Origin: Selenomonadaceae bacterium
GTDB lineage: Bacteria > Bacillota > Negativicutes > Selenomonadales > Selenomonadaceae
Direction of reading: 5' to 3'
Assembly (NCBI GenBank): GCA_030523645.1
Contig: JAUNIB010000003.1
Coordinates: forward strand, 124,001 to 188,000
DNA length: 64,000 nucleotides
Shown: one piece after another, positions 9,665 through 17,342 of the stretch
Position numbering within the stretch: position 1 is the first letter of the stretch
How the letters are laid out: the number at the start of each line of letters is the position of its first letter
Translations under genes and position numbers: made by a program
The notes under the pieces: generated by a model
Database searches by the model: none
Seen by the model: the letters and a program-made list of their open reading frames with translations, nothing else
What the model was told of the DNA's origin: nothing

Positions 9665-11069
9665 TGCCGCTGGGCTGAGAAATCAGATGTACCTGCCTTT
9701 TCGGATTGCCGCTGGGATCTGTACCACCGGTTCCGGGAGTACCCGGTGTGCTGCTGCCGTTCCCCAGATAGTCGGCATAGTTGTAGGTTCCCTTTGCCTG
9801 CAGGTTGAGATTGTTGGCAACAATGCTGCCGTAGAAGTTCCAGCCGTTGTCGTTTATGCTGACCTTGGAAGCGTTGGGCGCATAAATAATGCCTCGGAAG
9901 GTAGAATTGGCAGCTCCGGTGATCCACAGCTCACTGGTTCCCAAATAGCAGTAAATAATCGGTCGATTGGTATCCACATTACTGCTCATTTGTATTTTCG
10001 GTGCAGCAGCATTGTCCACGATGACATAGTAGGGGTCGCTTCTTTTACCGTTCAAGGCTGTCGTAACTTGGAAATCGCCGCCGTTGTTATTCGTGTAGCG
10101 GTATCCGTCATAGGCGGTACCGTTAGCGTTCAGATTAGAGATATTAAAGCTCTGGGAGCCGTTTGACGAACCCTGAAAGGTCGTATTGGCTGCCGCAATC
10201 TTCTGTGCCTCGGATATGAAGCCGCTGATAGCGGCTTTATTTAATGTAGGGTCGTATGTCGGTTTTGTTATATATCCGGTCAGGCTCTCGTTAAGAGCAT
10301 CCAGGCCGTTGCCGTTCTGTCCGTACTTCGCCTTTGCCGCATTATTGAACAGGAAAGAATTAGTGGTGAGACTTCCGGCCAGCAGAATATCTCCGTCATA
10401 GAATGAAGACATCTCCATCCGCTGATTATCTTTCTTTGCTTTCTGTACTCCTGCCTCAGTAGTCAGGTCATATCTTTGAAAAATGTCCGGGTTCTGAGTA
10501 GAGTTCAGCCCCAGCATATTTCCGGCGATGGCAAACAGGTCATTAAAATACTTAAAGCCGCTGTTTCCCCCATCACTGCCCGGACTGCCGTTGTTATCAT
10601 CGCCGTTGCCGCCGCTGGGACTGGATGTGTCGCCGACAATGCGGGCATAGGCAATCGCATCTATCTTTATTGAGTCGCCCAGTACCGACCGGAAATAACG
10701 CAGTACATAGTAGGGAGCATCCTGCTTCAAATGTACCCGGTAGTAGAAGTGGTTGTCCGCCCCCTGTCTTACTTGCGGCGGTGTCATCTCAATTTCGCTT
10801 CGCCGGCTGTAGTTGAGCTGAAGGAATTTCTCTGCCATGGAGTCGGCATAAGGATGGTCGCTTACCGTCTCTGGATGCTCAGCCAGATTAAAGTTTCTTG
10901 CTCCGGCTACAGCCGAAGCATCCGCTAAATTCTGCAGGCGGGAGTGCATAGCGTACATGTTGCTCAAATCCACAGCGAGACCGGCACAGGCCAGCAGCAG
11001 CGGAATCATAAAGGCCGTGAGCAAAAATACTGCACCCTTCTGTGACTTCAATATTAACAGCCGCTTCAT
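9645..11069 (-). CDS. tadG: TadG-like pilus protein
   Basis: 474 residues from the ATG at 11069, chosen because GGAG lies eight bases upstream; the open frame extends a further 16 codons without a ribosome site. The N-terminus (KSQKGAVFLLTAFMIPLLL) is a TadG/TadE-type membrane anchor. A long extracytoplasmic part follows, with two low-complexity Gly/Ser/Asn/Pro linkers (about 170-195 and near 450-470). TadG is usually anchored in the inner membrane and exposed outside the cytoplasm. It is transcribed against the rest of the locus, so it must have its own promoter upstream of 11069. The central and C-terminal regions were not assigned to a family. Confidence 0.8.
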   Translation of the reverse strand: MKRLLILKSQKGAVFLLTAFMIPLLLACAGLAVDLSNMYAMHSRLQNLADASAVAGARNFNLAEHPETVSDHPYADSMAEKFLQLNYSRRSEIEMTPPQVRQGADNHFYYRVHLKQDAPYYVLRYFRSVLGDSIKIDAIAYARIVGDTSSPSGGNGDDNNGSPGSDGGNSGFKYFNDLFAIAGNMLGLNSTQNPDIFQRYDLTTEAGVQKAKKDNQRMEMSSFYDGDILLAGSLTTNSFLFNNAAKAKYGQNGNGLDALNESLTGYITKPTYDPTLNKAAISGFISEAQKIAAANTTFQGSSNGSQSFNISNLNANGTAYDGYRYTNNNGGDFQVTTALNGKRSDPYYVIVDNAAAPKIQMSSNVDTNRPIIYCYLGTSELWITGAANSTFRGIIYAPNASKVSINDNGWNFYGSIVANNLNLQAKGTYNYADYLGNGSSTPGTPGTGGTDPSGNPKRQVHLISQPSGITWDED

Positions 11070-11162
11070 ATAATCAACTCCATCTTTTGACAATCTGACA
11101 CTTCTATTATACCGCAAAAATTCTTTTATTGATATAATATTTAAGAATAGTCCGTGAATAAA

Positions 11163-11212
11163 AAGAAGGCTGAGAGAAATGACTACTCGTTTCTCTCGGC
11201 CTTTTTATTTGC
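11163..11212 (-). terminator. Terminator after the GGDEF/EAL gene
   Basis: A GGCTGAGAGAAA arm pairs with TTTCTCTCGGCC across a ten-base loop, with T-rich tracts on both sides. It lies just past the minus-strand stop at 11237 and upstream of tadG, so it separates the two transcripts. Confidence 0.8.
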
Positions 11213-11236
11213 TTAAAAGCTCTGACCCTTCATCGG

Positions 11237-14170
11237 TCATCTCGACATTTCGGGCGTTATCATACGGCGGTCGGTAATGTCGTAGACGATGGCATAGGCA
11301 CTGAGTTCTCCGTTTTCCAGCTGCTCAGCGGTGAGGGATGCTCCCAGCCAGTAATCCTGTCCGGTCTTGGAGCTGAAGGGATACTCCAGAGACACCGGCT
11401 TACCGGTGCGGCTGGCTTCCTTAAAGGAGCGAACCATCACCTTTGCCGTATCTTCGCCGACAATTTCTGCCAAGTCAATGCCTGCACCGTCAACATCGCA
11501 TTCTTCCCGGCCGCTTATCGTATTGAGCCAGCTGCTGACGAAGACCACCTTCAGCCGGTCATCAACAATGCGATAGCAGCCGATACCGCCGGCTACATTC
11601 CGCAGCAGGCCGTCCAGCGCCATGGCCTTCTCCCGTTCTTTCGTCACATCGGTCATGGCCATATAAACATAGTCACTGCTGCCCTCGCTGGCCACCACTC
11701 TTGCCTTTGTATGGATATAGAGAATCCGTCCGTCCGCATGAATGCGGCGGAAGAGACATTCGCTGACGACGCTTTCCTCTTTCGCCCGGTGGATTGCTCC
11801 GAGGAGCTTCATCCGGTCTTCCGGAACAACGCCCTCCAAAGCATCTCTGCCGTTGATATTTCCCTCAATCTGCTCGCCGAATACGTTGGCGTAGCCCTCA
11901 TTGGCTCTGATAAGCTCCAGCTTGTCGTCCTTGAACTCATAGAGTCCGATGCTTTCGTTGACGGTGTTCAGCAGGGTAAGTGCGTGGCTGTCCCAGGCCA
12001 GCAGCTTCTCCGCTGCCTCGCCGTCCAGCCAGCTCACCGTCCTGTAGTCTATCGCATGAGGCTGAGTTGCCGTTACCAGCAGCTTCTCATACTCATAGAC
12101 CGGAATGGGGCGGGAGTAGAAATAGCCCTGTGCCTGGTCACAGCCGATGGAGCGGAGGAATTCTACCTGCTTGTAGGTCTCGACACCCTCGGCGATTACC
12201 TGCATACGCAGCCACTTGGACATCCTGACGATGGAGTTGAGGATGTTGCCCCCTCGACCGTTCTCATCGTGGCTGTCAAGGAACTTCAAATCAATCTTCA
12301 AGACATCTACCGGCATATCCTTCAGCATATTCAGGGAAGAATAGCCGCTGCCGAAGTCGTCCATGAGAATACGGAAGCCCATTTCCTGCAGGTGCTTCGT
12401 TATCTCGATTATCTGCTGCGGATTGTCTGTATATGCACTCTCGGTAACTTCGAGGCCGATAAGCTCTCTCGGTATGTCGTACTTATTGACAATCGCCTCT
12501 ATAGTGTCACAGAGATCCTCACGGTAGAAGTCTACCCGGGATACATTGATGGAAATCGGCAAAGCCGGATAGCCGTCATCTATCCACTTGCGGAGGAGAC
12601 GGCAGGTTTCCTCCCAGATGTACTTATCCAGCTCGAAGATGAAGCCGTTGTGCTCAAATACCGGAATAAACTCCAGCGGAGAGATAAGTCCCCGCACCGG
12701 ATGAATCCAGCGTACCAGCGCCTCGGCTCCCACAACGGAGTCATTGACCAGCGAATACTTCGGCTGCAAATAGACGACAAACTCACCCTTCTTCAGAGCG
12801 TTTGTCATGTCGTTGATGATTTCCTGCTCGTTGACGATGAGACGGCGCATAGCCTCATCGTACTCACTCCAGCCGGTCACGGCATCATTCTTCGCCTTGC
12901 TGAGAGCGATACCGGCTCGGTCAATCATAGTGGTCATGGGCATGTGCCGGTCTGCAATCCGGTAAATACCGAATGCCAGCTCAATGCGGTAGTCAATGCT
13001 GTAGCTGAGTGCCATGGTATTCAGCGCGGAGATAAGCCGGTCTCTCGTCTTGAAATCTGCCGGATAGCAGATAATAAACTGGTCGGAGTGAAGTCGGCCG
13101 TAGGAGCAGTCGCTGATATTTATGTGCTTGAGGAAGTCAGCCAGATAGCAAATGATATTATCGCCGACAGCCTCACCGAAAAGCTCGTTGATAACCTTGA
13201 AGCGCTTGATGTCAAAGCGCATCATTTCAAACTCTGTGTCAGGCTTCCGCACCATGATGTCATGGGCGTGCTGAGAAAATGCTCTCTTATTGTAAATACC
13301 GGTCAAATCATCGTAGGAGAGCTGCCGCATGAGGCTGCGGCCCGTATTCTTCAAGGGCGTGATATTCAGGATAATGCTGTGGTAGATGGCCCGTCCGTTC
13401 TCGTCTGTATCCCGGCGGCCACACTCCAGCACCCATATATAGCCGCCATCAGCCCGGCGCATACGGTACTCAAGCTGACAGATTTTCCGCTTGCCCAGCT
13501 GCTTGGCTGCCACCTCGTTAATTCGTTCCTTATCCGCCTCGGGAATAAGCGTATCAAGGTAGCCGCCGGCTGCCCTCATAAACGCTTCCTCGCTGTAGTA
13601 CCCCAGCATATTCCAAAGCTCAGGTGAGGAAATATTGATTACTCTGCCGTCCTCGTACTGATAGTTGACATAGGCACAGTCAGAATAGCTGGCCACAAGG
13701 CTTACGGAGGTATCGGCCAGACTCTTTTCGTCTATCCGGTCACCGAACATCCGGGCGCAGACCATCCGATAGGTCTCCTCGTGATGAACATCCCGGGTAA
13801 TGTTGATACCGGTGAGGCGCACACCATCGCCGGAAATCCGGTCTTCCACCCGGTACATGAAAATCAGCCGGTGGATAATGGGCATCGGCTCGCTGTCGCT
13901 CCGAATAACGACAGTCACCAGTACGCTTATCAGCTCATCGTCCTCACGGTACTTGTAGCTGCATTTCAGAATCTTGCAGGGCATAATGTACCGCAGCTCC
14001 TGCCGCAGACAAAACTCCATGCCCTCCAGACCGCTGTAGTAGCGCAGAGAATGAGCGCCAAAGGTGACTATGCCACCTTCGGCCATTTCCAGCATTCCGC
14101 CGATACGCCCCTGATTGTAGAAGGACTCCACCAGGTCCTTGGTGATGTCCAACAGTAGATTGCGATTCAT
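11237..14170 (-). CDS. SnoaL/PAS/degenerate-GGDEF/EAL/PAS c-di-GMP phosphodiesterase
   Basis: 977 residues, apparently soluble. Residues 1-140 resemble a SnoaL-like ligand domain. A PAS with PAC tail follows at 165-275, then GGDEF at 283-440, EAL at 455-700, and two further PAS-like modules (about 735-850 and 855-970). The GGDEF signature is replaced by LHSDQF (360-365), so cyclase activity is unlikely. The EAL half is intact: EAL 483-485, NVS near 542, EVTES near 574, DDFGSGY from 604, K625, AEGVE 660-664 and QGYFYSRP. It should hydrolyse c-di-GMP in response to sensed signals. PAS domains after the EAL are an uncommon order. Its nearness to a pilus locus suggests, but does not prove, control of attachment. 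Confidence 0.88.
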   Translation of the reverse strand: MNRNLLLDITKDLVESFYNQGRIGGMLEMAEGGIVTFGAHSLRYYSGLEGMEFCLRQELRYIMPCKILKCSYKYREDDELISVLVTVVIRSDSEPMPIIHRLIFMYRVEDRISGDGVRLTGINITRDVHHEETYRMVCARMFGDRIDEKSLADTSVSLVASYSDCAYVNYQYEDGRVINISSPELWNMLGYYSEEAFMRAAGGYLDTLIPEADKERINEVAAKQLGKRKICQLEYRMRRADGGYIWVLECGRRDTDENGRAIYHSIILNITPLKNTGRSLMRQLSYDDLTGIYNKRAFSQHAHDIMVRKPDTEFEMMRFDIKRFKVINELFGEAVGDNIICYLADFLKHINISDCSYGRLHSDQFIICYPADFKTRDRLISALNTMALSYSIDYRIELAFGIYRIADRHMPMTTMIDRAGIALSKAKNDAVTGWSEYDEAMRRLIVNEQEIINDMTNALKKGEFVVYLQPKYSLVNDSVVGAEALVRWIHPVRGLISPLEFIPVFEHNGFIFELDKYIWEETCRLLRKWIDDGYPALPISINVSRVDFYREDLCDTIEAIVNKYDIPRELIGLEVTESAYTDNPQQIIEITKHLQEMGFRILMDDFGSGYSSLNMLKDMPVDVLKIDLKFLDSHDENGRGGNILNSIVRMSKWLRMQVIAEGVETYKQVEFLRSIGCDQAQGYFYSRPIPVYEYEKLLVTATQPHAIDYRTVSWLDGEAAEKLLAWDSHALTLLNTVNESIGLYEFKDDKLELIRANEGYANVFGEQIEGNINGRDALEGVVPEDRMKLLGAIHRAKEESVVSECLFRRIHADGRILYIHTKARVVASEGSSDYVYMAMTDVTKEREKAMALDGLLRNVAGGIGCYRIVDDRLKVVFVSSWLNTISGREECDVDGAGIDLAEIVGEDTAKVMVRSFKEASRTGKPVSLEYPFSSKTGQDYWLGASLTAEQLENGELSAYAIVYDITDRRMITPEMSR

Positions 14171-14229
14171 AAATATCGCCCCGTCTCACAGTTTTCGCTG
14201 CAAAATTTATTTTCTCCGGCAGCAAACGC

Positions 14230-14976
14230 TCAGGCTGCCAGCAAATAGACATCCACATCACGCCGACCGAAATGAATTGCCTCATCGTAGTCGTCGTAAC
14301 AAAGGTCAACTATATCCCCTTCAATGGCTCCGCCGGTGTCGGCCGCCAAAGCAATCCCGTAGCCCGGGACGAATATCCGGCTGCCCAGCGGAATCACATC
14401 CGGGTCAACCGCCGCTATTCCGTAGGCTGCCGGTACACCGATAGCGGTAATACCGTCGCCGTTGCCATCCTCCGGCAGATATGCCGTAGCCTCCATCCAG
14501 AAATGCGCTGTCACCCGATGCAGGCTGCCGGCCTCATCCCGGACGAAGGTCACGCCGTCCTTGGTCACCAGCTGTGCGCCGCTTCCGGCATGATGACGAC
14601 CGGTTATGGAAGGATGATTCTTTATATAGTCTGTCTCCTGCTGCTCTTTCTTCAGCTCGTCAGGAGTTTTTGATGTCAGGGAAATGACCATTCCCTTCTT
14701 TACTTTCTCATTCAGCGGCACCGACACATGATACTTCTCCGGGTGGATACCCTCACGCTTCAGACATTCCTCAACGGTAATATTGCCCGCCGCGGTAATC
14801 TTCCGCTTCACATTATCAACAATCAGCTTCAGCCGTACCGGCTTCGCTGCCCTGTCGGTGATGACCACAGTCCGGCTTGCCTCTCTGGGCGAACTGGGGA
14901 GTCTGCCGGCAAAAGCCGCAGGACAAACAAGGAAGGAACAGAACAAAACCAACACAAACGCTTTCAAAACTTTCAT
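14230..14976 (-). CDS. Secreted DUF348/3D-domain cell-wall protein
   Basis: 248 residues with a signal peptide (about 1-23, cut near AFA-GRLP). One ubiquitin-like DUF348 module covers about 45-110, and a C-terminal 3D domain about 155-246 (named for three aspartates; here AVDPDVIPLG, ALAADTGGAI and DIVDLCY). This is the architecture of YabE/Rpf-like wall hydrolases and MltA-related transglycosylases. It probably acts on peptidoglycan in the periplasm. It lies 59 bases upstream of the c-di-GMP gene on the same strand. Confidence 0.85.
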   Translation of the reverse strand: MKVLKAFVLVLFCSFLVCPAAFAGRLPSSPREASRTVVITDRAAKPVRLKLIVDNVKRKITAAGNITVEECLKREGIHPEKYHVSVPLNEKVKKGMVISLTSKTPDELKKEQQETDYIKNHPSITGRHHAGSGAQLVTKDGVTFVRDEAGSLHRVTAHFWMEATAYLPEDGNGDGITAIGVPAAYGIAAVDPDVIPLGSRIFVPGYGIALAADTGGAIEGDIVDLCYDDYDEAIHFGRRDVDVYLLAA

Positions 14977-15246
14977 CTATTGCCCTCCTTTTTTATCACC
15001 CCGATTATATCAAACCAGTCTAAATATTGCAATTCAGACAAATTTCATATACCTTAGCTTTTTGTCCATATTTTTCATTTCAAAGAATTATCTTCTGCGA
15101 CTTTTGTCCCGAAATACAGCAAATTATTAAAAATTGTTGTTTTCACACAAAAAATTTCAAGTATTTTGTATTTTTGTCATTATATGTGGTATTTTCTGAT
15201 ATAATTTCCTAAAGTATTTACCTGCGAAAACAAGGAGGACACAACA
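14977..15246. promoter_or_regulatory. AT-rich divergent spacer before metY
   Basis: A 270-base AT-rich spacer. A TATAAT at 15200-15205 is the likely -10 for metY; the nearest TTGTCA (15174-15179) is 20 bases away, so the -35 is poor. No S-box, T-box or other methionine riboswitch could be recognised. Confidence 0.4.
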
Positions 15247-16527
15247 TTGGAAAAGAAACTCGGTACAATCTGCGTTCAGGGCGGCTACACTCCGAAGAAC
15301 GGTGAGCCCCGTCAGATTCCTATAATACAAAGCACCACCTTCAAATACGATACCAGCGAGGACATGGGCAAGCTCTTCGATCTGGAAGCCAGCGGCTACT
15401 TCTATACCCGTCTGCAGAACCCCACCAACGATATGGTGGCAGCCCGCATCTGCGCCCTCGAGGGCGGCAGTGCCGCTATGCTCACCTCCAGCGGTCAGGC
15501 AGCCACCTTCTACTCTGTATTCAACATCGCCGAGTGCGGTGACCATGTTGTTGCCTCCGCCACCATCTACGGCGGCAGCTACAATCTTTTTGCCGTCACC
15601 ATGAAGAAGATGGGCATCGAGTTCACCTTCGTTGACCCCGAGTGCAGCGAGGAAGAGCTGAACGCCGCCTTCCGTCCCAATACGAAGGCAGTCTTCGGCG
15701 AGACCATCGCCAACCCGGCTCTCACCGTCCTCGACATTGAGAAGTTCGCCAAGGCCGCTCACGCTCACGGCGTCCCCCTCATCATCGACAACACCTTCGC
15801 CACTCCCATCAACTGCCGTCCCTTCGAGTGGGGCGCTGATATCGTCACCCACTCCACCACCAAGTACATGGACGGTCACGGCTCCGGCGTCGGCGGCTGC
15901 ATCGTCGACAGCGGCAACTTCGACTGGATGGCTCACGCCGACAAGTTCCCCGGACTCACTCAGCCCGACGACAGCTACCACGGCATCGTCTACGCCGAGA
16001 AGTTCGGTCAGGGCGGCGCCTACATCACCAAGGCCACCGTCCAGCTCATGCGCGACTTCGGCTCCATCCAGTCCCCGCAGAACGCCTTCATCCTCGGCCT
16101 CGGCCTCGAAAGTCTTCACGTCCGTATGCCGAAGCACTGCGCCAACGGCCTCGCCGTCGCCCAGTTCCTCGAGAGCCATCCGAAGGTGGAGAAGGTCAAC
16201 TACTGCGGTCTGGAATCCAGCCCATACCATGAGCGGGCTCAGAAATATCTCCCCAACGGCTCCTGCGGTGTCGTCAGCTTCGAGATAAAGGGCGGCCGCC
16301 CCGTAGCTGAGCGCTTCATGAAGGAGCTGAAGGTCGCTGCCATCGAGACTCATGTAGCCGATGCCCGCACCTGCTGCCTCCATCCCGCCAGCGCCACCCA
16401 TCGCCAGATGAACGACCAGGAGCTTATCGCCTGCGGTATCTCCGCCGGCCTCGTCCGCTACTCCTGCGGCCTCGAGGACGCCGACGACCTTATCGCCGAC
16501 TTGAAGCAGGCACTTGATAAGGCGTAA
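15247..16527 (+). CDS. metY: O-acetyl-L-homoserine sulfhydrylase (PLP)
   Basis: 426 residues of the Cys/Met-metabolism PLP family, at the length typical of O-acetylhomoserine sulfhydrylases. The PLP lysine is K206 in HSTTKYMDGHGSG; the phosphate-binding LTSSGQAA and YTRLQNPT segments are present. It makes homocysteine from O-acetylhomoserine and sulfide, feeding metH at 37028. The start is TTG, which follows AGGAGG by eight bases; no in-frame ATG lies near. Codons are overwhelmingly C-ending (GCC, AAC, ACC, ATC), suggesting very high expression. Confidence 0.92.
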   Translation: MEKKLGTICVQGGYTPKNGEPRQIPIIQSTTFKYDTSEDMGKLFDLEASGYFYTRLQNPTNDMVAARICALEGGSAAMLTSSGQAATFYSVFNIAECGDHVVASATIYGGSYNLFAVTMKKMGIEFTFVDPECSEEELNAAFRPNTKAVFGETIANPALTVLDIEKFAKAAHAHGVPLIIDNTFATPINCRPFEWGADIVTHSTTKYMDGHGSGVGGCIVDSGNFDWMAHADKFPGLTQPDDSYHGIVYAEKFGQGGAYITKATVQLMRDFGSIQSPQNAFILGLGLESLHVRMPKHCANGLAVAQFLESHPKVEKVNYCGLESSPYHERAQKYLPNGSCGVVSFEIKGGRPVAERFMKELKVAAIETHVADARTCCLHPASATHRQMNDQELIACGISAGLVRYSCGLEDADDLIADLKQALDKA

Positions 16528-16548
16528 TTACTGCTAATACATCTAATA

Positions 16549-16740
16549 GGCTCCCCTGCAGGGGAGCTGGCGCCGAAGGCGACTGAGGGGTGACAGTATA
16601 GACTCACCGTTGTAGGGGCTTGCCGCAGCAAGCCCGCTGTCGGACAAAGGACATCCATTATTTCGGGTCGCCTGCGGGCGACCCCTACAGACACCCCTCC
16701 GACCTCGCTATGCTCAACCACCTCCCCTCAATGGGAGGCT
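16549..16740. repeat. Family A repeat, copy A1, carrying a family C insert
   Basis: A hairpin arm (CTCCCC/GGGGAG) is followed by CTGGCGCCGAAGGCG and ACTGAGGGGT. After an 79-base insert the element resumes at CACCCCTCCG and ends in a second arm. Complete copies without insert are about 113 bases (A2, A3). Confidence 0.85.
16611..16689. repeat. Family C MITE-like element, copy C1
   Basis: 79 bases bounded by perfect 8-base inverted repeats TGTAGGGG and CCCCTACA. It contains two internal hairpins (GCTTGCCGCAGCAAGC and a GGTCGCC/GGCGACC stem). It is nested in the centre of A1. No coding capacity. Confidence 0.85.
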
Positions 16741-16763
16741 TTCAACAGTTTTGCTTCTATAAA

Positions 16764-16876
16764 GGCTCCCATTTAGGGGAGCTGGCGCCGAAGGCGACTG
16801 AGGGGTAACAGCAAAACACATCCGTCTATTTACCCCTCCGCTTCGCTGCGCTCAGCACCTCCCCTATAGGGGAGGC
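16764..16876. repeat. Family A repeat, copy A2 (uninterrupted)
   Basis: A 113-base complete element: arm hairpin, GGCGCCGAAGGCG, inward-facing GAGGGGT and ACCCCTC, then a second CTCCCCTATAGGGGAG arm. Almost identical to A3, pointing to recent tandem duplication. Confidence 0.85.
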
Positions 16877-16897
16877 TTCAACCGATTCATCTCCATA

Positions 16898-17010
16898 GGC
16901 TCCCATTTAGGGGAGCTGGCGCCGAAGGCGACTGAGGGGTGACAGTAAAACACATCCGTCTATTTACCCCTCCGCTTCGCTGCGCTCAGCACCTCCCCTA
17001 TAGGGGAGGC
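16898..17010. repeat. Family A repeat, copy A3 (uninterrupted)
   Basis: 113 bases, nearly identical to A2 and in the same orientation. Only a few substitutions separate the pair. Confidence 0.85.
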
Positions 17011-17044
17011 TTCCAATGAATTGCTTCTCCACTGGTCCCATTGT

Positions 17045-17123
17045 TGTAGGGGCTTGCCGCAGCAAGCCCGCTGTCGGGCAAAGGACATCCCTTATTTCGG
17101 GTCGCCTGCGGGCGACCCCTACA
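17045..17123. repeat. Family C MITE-like element, copy C2
   Basis: 79 bases with TGTAGGGG/CCCCTACA termini, followed by the right half of a family A element whose left half is missing. It therefore marks a deletion or rearranged A copy. Confidence 0.8.
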
Positions 17124-17125
17124 GG

Positions 17126-17273
17126 CACCCCTCCGACCTCGCTATGCTCAACCACCTCCTACAAACATGCTAAGTTCATCCTTCGCTACGCTCGGATATC
17201 ACTAAGCAGTTTGCATGGCTCGCACTAAATTCGCAAGCTCATTAAGTGCTCATGCACACCTCAATGGGAGGCT
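17126..17273. repeat. Right half of a family A repeat split by family E
   Basis: CACCCCTCCGACCTCGC… runs to CCACCTCC, is interrupted by the 99-base element E1, and resumes with CCTCAATGGGAGG. Joining the flanks restores the terminal arm seen uninterrupted in A1. Confidence 0.8.
17160..17258 (-). mobile_element. Family E two-arm hairpin element, copy E1
   Basis: 99 bases, minus-strand orientation (begins TGTGCATGAGCAC, ends CATGTTTGTA). It is inserted in the terminal stem of a family A repeat; removing it exactly restores the stem, with no clear target duplication. It folds into two arms, each with a T.T mismatch followed by a GA-rich internal loop. No coding capacity. Confidence 0.75.
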
Positions 17274-17295
17274 TTCAACATCGCATACTCACAGC

Positions 17296-17330
17296 AACAG
17301 GGAGGCTGCTCATCGAGCAGCCTCCCTGTT
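17296..17330 (-). terminator. Terminator hairpin after hsdR
   Basis: A perfect 16-base stem (AACAGGGAGGCTGCTC and its complement) with loop ATC, just past the hsdR stop. The same GGGAGGCTGCTC hairpin recurs at 24630 and 25331. Confidence 0.75.
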
Positions 17331-17342
17331 TCACATCTCTTT

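Noticed and set aside
14977-15246. SAM or T-box riboswitch ahead of metY; cobalamin riboswitch ahead of metH
   Set aside because: None of the conserved cores could be found in either spacer; the metH spacer is too short.
16549-17273. Clustered repeats as a possible CRISPR array
   Set aside because: Repeat units are 79-115 bases with internal hairpins, irregular spacing and nested inserts; there are no 25-40-base direct repeats with unique spacers and no cas genes.
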